Shown: piece after piece, positions 58,501-64,000 of the stretch | How positions within the stretch are numbered: position 1 is the first letter of the stretch | Layout: each line of letters starts with the position of its first letter | From: Staphylotrichum longicolle | Lineage: Eukaryota > Ascomycota > Sordariomycetes > Sordariales > Chaetomiaceae | NCBI GenBank assembly: GCA_019096155.1 | Contig: JAHCVI010000001.1 | Coordinates: forward strand, 1,798,001-1,862,000 | DNA: 64,000 nt | Direction: 5' to 3' | Made by a program: the position numbers and the translations under genes | Notes under the pieces: generated by a model | Seen by the model: the letters and a program-made list of their open reading frames with translations, nothing else | Told to the model about the DNA's origin: nothing | Database searches by the model: none

Positions 58501-60454
58501 AGTACGCCTCGCCCTTGATCCGACGGGTTGGGTCGAAGTCGGTTTGGTCGAGAAGGAGTCTGACGACCTTGATATTTTCCTGGCCAATCGCTGCCAGCAT
58601 GGGAGTGGAATACTCGCTGTTTGAGCTCGGGATGGGTTGAGGGTCAGGATTCGCCCTGCCCAGGGCGAGTAAGAGTTGCATGACGAGGTCGTGACCTCCT
58701 CGAGCGGCCGCAACCATCGACTCGGGGTCATCAAAGTTGTCCCTCACTTGAAGAATCCGCGTGACAGTCTCCTCATCACCACGAGCGGCCGCGGCACGCA
58801 GGGTTTTGTCGTCCATGGGCATGTACAGCAGATGATTGCTGGTTTTCGTTGCGCGGACTGTGCCCGCTCTTCGACCGCTGCCGGCATGTATGGAGCCCGG
58901 CGCTCCAGGAGATCTCCTCGGACTGTCGGGTCCATGTGAGGAACGCGCGTCTGCAGTGTCCAAGTGGTGCTCCTCGGAGGTTCGTCGTCGCTCGCCCATC
59001 TTCTGCTTGGCTTCCTGCAGAGCCCGCCTGATCTCATCCGCGAAATCGAGCTCGTCATTCACCCTGTCGATGGGTTCTTGCCCGTAAGCATTCGCTTTGC
59101 GGGGGTTCACACCGGCATCCAGAAGAATCTTGACCACATCCAGGTGACCGTTCTCCACCGCATCCAGCAGAGGCGTGTCCTTGTCGTTGTTGACACAGTC
59201 GAGGTTGCAGCCGGCATCCACAAGTAGCCTCACAATATCGTCGTATCCATTAAGCGCAGCGATTTGCAGTGGAGTGTTGCCAGCATAATCCGCAACGTTG
59301 ATGTCTTCGGGACGGTCCTGTAGCCGATGCTTCGCGGTGTCATACTCGCCCTTGGCGCACGCCCTCGCAAGGAAAGTCTGGCCATGGGCATCCAGGTGTT
59401 TCTTGTGAGGAGCCATTTTGGCGGGAGACACGTTGGATTCCGCGGTGGCGGGAGTGGCCAACCCGCGCAACTTGGAGCTGCGTGGATGTGGGCTCCCACT
59501 CGCTGACGAGTCGTCGGACTGATAGTCGGTCGATTGGAGCGGAGCCGGGATCCGCTTCTTCTTGTGGCTGAGGCCGTTCGAAGAGTGGCCGGGAAGGTGC
59601 GTCGAGAGGCTGCGACGGTGAGCTCGAGATTGGGGGGAGATGGACCGCGTGCGGATTGGCGGATGCGCCTCATGATGCGATTTCGATGGGACGTGGTGTT
59701 TGCGGGACGCGTCGAGACCAGAACCCGACGAGCGCTGGCGGCGGATTTTGCGATTCTCTGCCTCGTCGTCAGAGTCGACCCTCGGCGCCTTCCGCTTGTG
59801 AGGCACCACCTTGTCGATTGGCTTGGTCTTGTCCTTAGTCGATGTCCTGAGCGAATCCACCGGGGCAGTTTCAGAGTCCGATTTTGAGTGGGCGTTTGAG
59901 GAGCGGCGACGGCGCTGGGGTTGAGGTGGGGATCCCGGTGCTGAGCTGAGGCCACTGGATCCGTCTTTGGCCTTCGGCTTGTCCAGGTGCTTCTTCTTCT
60001 TACCGAGGATGGACGCCGAGTTTTCATTTGGCCCAGTCCCAGTGACTGCTGCGGTCCTGTCCGGTTTTTCGAGACGGTCGCTCCTGTCGCTCCGGTCATG
60101 CTCGCGATCCTGCTTCAGATGAGAGAGCTTACGGCCCAGGGTTGAGGAAGGGCGTCTTTCGGTGTCGCTCTTCTCGTGCTTGATGATCTTGCGAACTTTG
60201 GACGGCGAGTGGCCATCTTTGCCCGGCAGCACGATTGTTTCGGCGTCCGAGTTCCCATCGGCGCCCCCATCCTCATCGCTGGGTCGTGAGCCAGGCGCAC
60301 TGGCCCGGCTGTCTCTGAGAGGCGGCTCGAGTTTAACGGTGCCCGACGGCTTGGTCACGGTGGAAGGCCTGGTGTGATCGAAGTCGCTGCCTGGCCGCTT
60401 GGGAGAAGCAGCAGGCTTCGTGGAGGCGGGCTCGGCAGCATTCTGCGCATCCAT
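55560..60454 (-). CDS. HOS4: Ankyrin-repeat subunit of the Set3 deacetylase complex, with frame shift in a KE repeat
   Basis: Exons are 60454-56481, 56427-56201 and 56147-55560, about 1,595 residues. The N-terminal 350 residues are basic and disordered. Ankyrin repeats follow (GQTFLARACAKGEYDTAKHRL, NVADYAGNTPLQIAALNGYDDIVRLLVDAGCNLD, DTPLLDAVENGHLDVVKILLDAGVNP), with a second group (DDKTLRAAAARGDEETVTRIL ... STPMLAAIGQENIKVVRLLLDQ). A long Lys/Arg/Ser-rich segment comes next, then about 200 residues of continuous charged helix (EEE/KKR). The folded C-terminus (LPPVLRWLDGAVNPKLPEVAEKF, PVSPMAKRVIWRLESDRYALTTPSLFELGEQ) matches fungal Hos4-like proteins. At about 57,250, inside a GAGAAG repeat, the frame changes; one extra or two missing bases would explain it. 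Without correction the protein ends early at 57,146. Nuclear chromatin role inferred from Set3C membership of yeast Hos4. Confidence 0.88.
57183..57257 (-). repeat. (GAGAAG)n hexanucleotide repeat coding Lys-Glu
   Basis: About twelve units of CTTCTC on the plus strand (GAGAAG on the coding strand) in the HOS4 gene. In the correct frame they encode alternating Glu-Lys at the start of the long charged helix. Read from upstream the frame changes at the repeat edge to Gly-Glu, ending in a stop. Confidence 0.9.
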
Positions 60455-61720
60455 GTCATTTAATTCAAAGGACGACTACCGTTTTGCACCATCCTGGTCG
60501 CTGGGAGGCCGAGACGTGAACAAGATGAAGCGGGGATGCGCGGCGATTGATTCGGGTCGAGAGAGGTTGTGCGCCAAACAATGTGAGATCGAGGTGATGG
60601 GTTGGTTGGTGGGAGATGGAGGCTTTCGCGGGAGAGAGAGAGAGCCTGGCAGAGACACCTGCACAGCCGCCCCGTGTCCAAAGCAAGCCAGCGACACACC
60701 GAAGACAAGGGCCCAGTCAGCGAGAGTGGGTGAAAGCGGGCACGGCAGCGCACAAAGGCTGAAAAATAAGAGGGCGAGTCACGCGGGAAAAGGCCAGGCA
60801 GAAAGGCTGCAAGGGGTGTCAAACGATATACTGATGATACAAGCTGCCGTTAGAGATGGCCGCGCATTCGCTTGTTGTCGATTAGAGAGCTGGGAGTGTG
60901 TTTTGGGAGAGGAGGCGCCGGAACGGGACTTCAAACCATGGATGGATGCTGGCTTGGCTGAAGGCAAGAGAAAACCAGCTGGGATAGGCGGAACTGGACG
61001 ATTCCCAGATCAAAGTCTGATCGCCACCTCCGCGATTGGCCAGCTGAGGCTACGGCGGTCGACATGGCCCCTGTGTGCACTGCTTGGGGACTGCGTATCG
61101 AACGCGACTGACCGGGGTGCGAGGGGGTTGCGACCTGTGCAGGCCCTGCAGGGTGCTGTGGGTGCTGTGGGTGCTGCAATCGCAACCGGCCGACGCAATT
61201 TCAACGAAGCGCAGGTGCCTTCCTTCTCCAGCCGGGCACGCGTGTTCCCGAGGGTTTTTGCACTGTGGCTCACTGCTGCCTGTTGCCCCACGGATGCGGA
61301 ACAGAACAAAACTTGCCCGTCACTTTTCACGTTCCATGACATCTCTTGCAGTCCCCCGGATTCAGGCTCTGCAACTGTGTGCAGTGTTCGGTTCCAATAT
61401 TGTATCACCATCTCAGCGTTCCGCGAGTCTTGATGAGCTCTGTCCCAGACTGCCCGAGAGCAGCGCTGCTCCTCGATTTTGCTCTTCAGGGTGCACAGGC
61501 TCACAGGGCAAGCAGGGAGCTGTTTGTTGACGAGAGGCGGGCCCACTTGGCTCTGCGTCCCAGCCCTGCTGCCCCTCTCCAATTTCCCTGTGCCGCTCGC
61601 CCGCCCAGGCTGGCCAATGCCGAAGACTCTCGCCACTCCACTGAACAGGGGCAAAGGTTTCCAGGTTCCAGGATCCCTTCCATCAACACGGCGCACACTC
61701 AACCCAGCTCGCCCCGATCG
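60455..61720. promoter_or_regulatory. Divergent promoter region HOS4 / ALKBH6
   Basis: About 1.27 kb between the two starts. Open frames extend in from both sides (for example 60399-61433 plus) but carry no recognised domain. Short GGGTGCTGT direct repeats occur at about 61,150-61,175. It must contain both promoters. Confidence 0.5.
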
Positions 61721-62538
61721 ATGATGGATTCACCACCTCACATCAATCTCCCGCCTTCACTGGAAGCCAGCAGGATAGCTGCGCTTCCACCGGCAGCGTA
61801 CTACATCGCTGACTTCATCACCGAGGAAGAGGAGGAAGCAATTCTGCACAAGGTAGCCTGACATGCGTTGCATCCAAGAATCGTCTATCCTCTAACCAAG
61901 CCGCTGCGAAGATCAAAACCGCGCCCAAAGCGAGATGGAGACAACTTACGCACCGCCGACTGCAGACCTGGCCTTCAGACCTTGTTAAAGATACGCTGCT
62001 TGATGCCCGACCGCTGCCCGACTGGCTCGAGGAACCTGTCACCAGGCGCATCCTCTCGATACCCGTCTCAGACGGTGAACCCCATGTCTTTGCGGGCAGC
62101 CCCCACGGCAGGCCGAACCATGTGCTCATCAACGAATACCCTCCAAACACAGGCATCATGCCGCACAAAGACGGCAGCGCGTACCATGCCGTGGTTTGCA
62201 CGGTGAGTCTCGGCTCGAGCCTATGCCTCAACCTGTACAAGAACAAGGAGGACGGGGCTCTGGAGCCGGAGCCGGTGTGGAGGATACTGCAAGAACCGCG
62301 CAGCCTCTTGATCACGACGGCAGATCTCTATTCCGAGTATCTCCACGGCATCGAGTCCATTGCAACCGACGTAAACGTTTCGAAAGAGACTATCGCGAAC
62401 TGGGATTTGCTGCGCTCTCCGTCTCTCTATCTGGATGGAATCAACCAGCGGCAGACGCGCACCAGCTTGACATACCGCGACGTGCTGAAAGTCTCAAAGC
62501 TCGGGAACAAACTGGGGCCAATGTTCAAGCGCCCATGA
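61721..62538 (+). CDS. ALKBH6: AlkB-homologue 6-type Fe(II)/2-oxoglutarate dioxygenase
   Basis: Exons are 61721-61852 and 61912-62538 (intron 61853-61911, AAG acceptor), giving 252 residues. The start MMDSPPHINLPPSLEASRIAALP precedes the conserved YYIADFITEEEEEAILHKV. The double-stranded beta-helix core shows iron ligands His and Asp in MPHKDGSAYH, the distal His in EYLHGIESI and the 2-oxoglutarate Arg in RTSLTYRDV. The family block NHVLINEYPPNTGIMPH is clear. AlkB enzymes oxidatively demethylate nucleic acids; the substrate of the ALKBH6 branch is poorly defined. An upstream open frame (from 61346) has no homology, so ATG 61721 is chosen. The frame is intact. Convergent with DFG10, with only 50 bases between stop codons. 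Confidence 0.93.
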
Positions 62539-62588
62539 ATCGGGACCGGAATGGGGCAAAAGCGACGACTGACCGCGCTTTTGAGACT

Positions 62589-63610
62589 TTAAAAAACGAA
62601 AGGAATCATGTTCCACTTGCTCGCAACCGGGCCGCTGCCGAATTTGTCGGCGTACCACTTGCGGGTTCCCGAAGCCGTGACCCCAAGGTTGACCGTAACG
62701 AACACCAGGGCGCACAACAGCGTCCTGTTGCACCAGGCACCGTGAGGAGCTGTGGCGATGGCCATGGAGAAATAGAGGAGGCATTCGCACGAATAGTGGG
62801 GGCAGATGTAGCGGCGAAACATGCCGCTTTCCGGTAATGAATACTTCTTCAGCCCGGCAAGGTGCTTGTGACACCTGTACTGGTTGATCCAGGCGAACAG
62901 GAATAACGGAAGTGCCACAGCCATTTTCAGTAAAGACTGGGCATCGTCTGTATGACTGCGGGCCCTCGGATCCATGATGGCGCCTGCGCTGCAGTCAGCA
63001 GATCTGTTCCACAAGTCTCCGCCAGACTGGAAGCCATACCTGATCCTTCGACCCAGACCGCGACGCTGATGGAGAGGTAGAAGAGGAGGCCGAGCAGCCA
63101 GTGAACCACCCACATGGTGGACTTGGACGTCTTGACGATGGTCGCGTGTTCAAACACCCGCCGTGCCCCTTGAAGGAACATCATGAGCCAACCCAAGGCT
63201 GCCTGTCCCAAGGTTGCGGACGGTTCCAGACCAGACGCCTGGCTGGACACAATGGACGATAATGTGGCGCCATTGCCCAGGTACTGGGCAAGCCAAAAGA
63301 CGGAGCATGCCAGCGAAACGACGTAAAAGGCGCTGAACCATGCATGGGGCACCTGGGTCCAGGACGTCACCGAGGCGATGAGTGAAAGCAGCCAGCCGCT
63401 GTGTGGGCTCTTGGTGGAGGATTTGTCCGCATGCGCTGTCGGAGCCTTGCGCGCACCGTAGTCAACCAGGAGAGTTTTTGCATCACGCGGCATGGCTGCC
63501 ACCGTGAGCACGGCCCCAGCCGCCAGAAGGAAAAATGCCTGGCACCATTGTGCTGGTGTTGCGGTGGACAGAATCGCGAGGGCGTGTTGGGGAACCTCGT
63601 TCCAGTCCAT
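62589..63610 (-). CDS. DFG10: Polyprenol reductase (steroid 5-alpha-reductase family)
   Basis: ER membrane enzyme in the final reduction toward dolichol, needed for N-glycosylation; homologous to yeast Dfg10 and human SRD5A3. Exons are 63610-63040 and 62983-62589 (intron 63039-62984), 321 residues. Start MDWNEVPQHALAILSTATPAQWCQAFF is chosen because homologous protein begins here; in-frame ATGs further upstream extend into unrelated sequence. Several hydrophobic membrane segments are visible (AFFLLAAGAVLTVAAM, VPHAWFSAFYVVSLACSVFWLA, TMWVVHWLLGLLFYLSISVAV, VALPLFLFAWINQY). The C-terminal family motifs are RYICPHYSCECLLYFSMAI and ASGTRKWYADKFG. The frame is intact. Confidence 0.93.
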
Positions 63611-64000
63611 GTTCCGTCGAATGGGAGGAGCCGAGAGCCCTCCGATGTGAGATGTGTTGATGGTTGCTGCTTTCTGAGGCTGTTGTTTTAAAAACATCAA
63701 AACCTGTAACCATAAGATCCCGTCTTGGTGTTGGATGCGTCGTTGCACTAGCCTCGGCCTCAACTTCTTCCGCACCGCGAAGCTTGGGATGGAATCCAAA
63801 CTCTTCGGCCTTCAATTTCACTCTGGCCCTGCGGTTCTTCGTTTTTTTCCGTGCATGTCCCGTCAATTTGAAAGCCGGAGCAGTTTGGGTCCCGAGAAAC
63901 AACAATATGCTTCAAAACGGCCGTATATTCGAGACCGCCGCCTCGGTATCATTTGCATTCTCACCGTCTTTCCCCCCAACCACATCCTCACAGCATGCTA
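63611..64000. other. Upstream region of DFG10
   Basis: About 390 bases to the window edge with no independent gene recognised. An open frame continues upstream of DFG10 but carries no family similarity. Confidence 0.4.

Noticed and set aside
60399..61433. 344-residue open frame in the HOS4/ALKBH6 divergent promoter
   Set aside because: It overlaps the HOS4 start, has no recognised domain and lacks a plausible gene structure.

Overview
The window is nuclear DNA from a filamentous ascomycete, most likely a Sordariomycete (Sordariales-like). Genes are GC-rich and split by mostly 50-100 nt introns with GT..AG borders and CTAAC/CTGAC-type branch sites. They are monocistronic, and the families are typical of Pezizomycotina. 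The family assignments rest on recognising protein motifs. The exact species is not determined.

Layout: (1) 1-1689, glutathione synthetase GSH2 (minus, 3' end off the window). (2) 3340-8705, a very large ATRX/Rad54-like Snf2 ATPase. (3) 10099-12019, 5-aminolevulinate synthase. (4) 13469-16068, a Zn2Cys6 regulator. (5) 16774-19392, adenylosuccinate lyase in 18 exons. (6) 20276-21847, a secreted GH30 xylanase-type enzyme. (7) 22225-24016, bifunctional THI6. (8) 24397-25285, an isochorismatase-type cysteine hydrolase. (9) 25578-27488, a fungal protein of unknown function (minus). (10) 29051-30091, an IAH1-type esterase (minus). (11) 31364-32427, an intracellular zinc-knuckle/LysM protein. (12) 32693-36760, splicing factor RSE1 (minus), divergent from (13) 37150-38813, MSS51. 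(14) 39427-43394, a PXA-domain protein with a 1.4 kb intron. (15) 44720-46508, a CENP-B-type HTH protein (minus), with about 6.8 kb of gene-free DNA upstream. (16) 53286-54736, GTPase RBG1/DRG1 (minus). (17) 55560-60454, Set3C ankyrin subunit HOS4 (minus). (18) 61721-62538, ALKBH6, convergent with (19) 62589-63610, polyprenol reductase DFG10 (minus). Most of these are housekeeping functions (redox, heme, purine, thiamine, splicing, mitochondrial translation, dolichol, chromatin). I see no biosynthetic cluster, intact transposon, tRNA, rRNA or CRISPR array.

A recurring anomaly is that six genes (ALAS, GH30, zinc-knuckle/LysM, PXA, RBG1, HOS4) carry 1-2 base frame breaks inside otherwise well-conserved protein. 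Nearly all look like lost bases, often in G/C runs. Because ALAS and other core genes are among them, consensus sequencing errors are the simplest explanation. The exon models given for all other genes sum to whole codons. Other points of interest are two GC-AG introns, an 11 nt microexon in ADE13, a stop-free 201 nt intron inside a zinc-cluster motif, and the long PXA intron.
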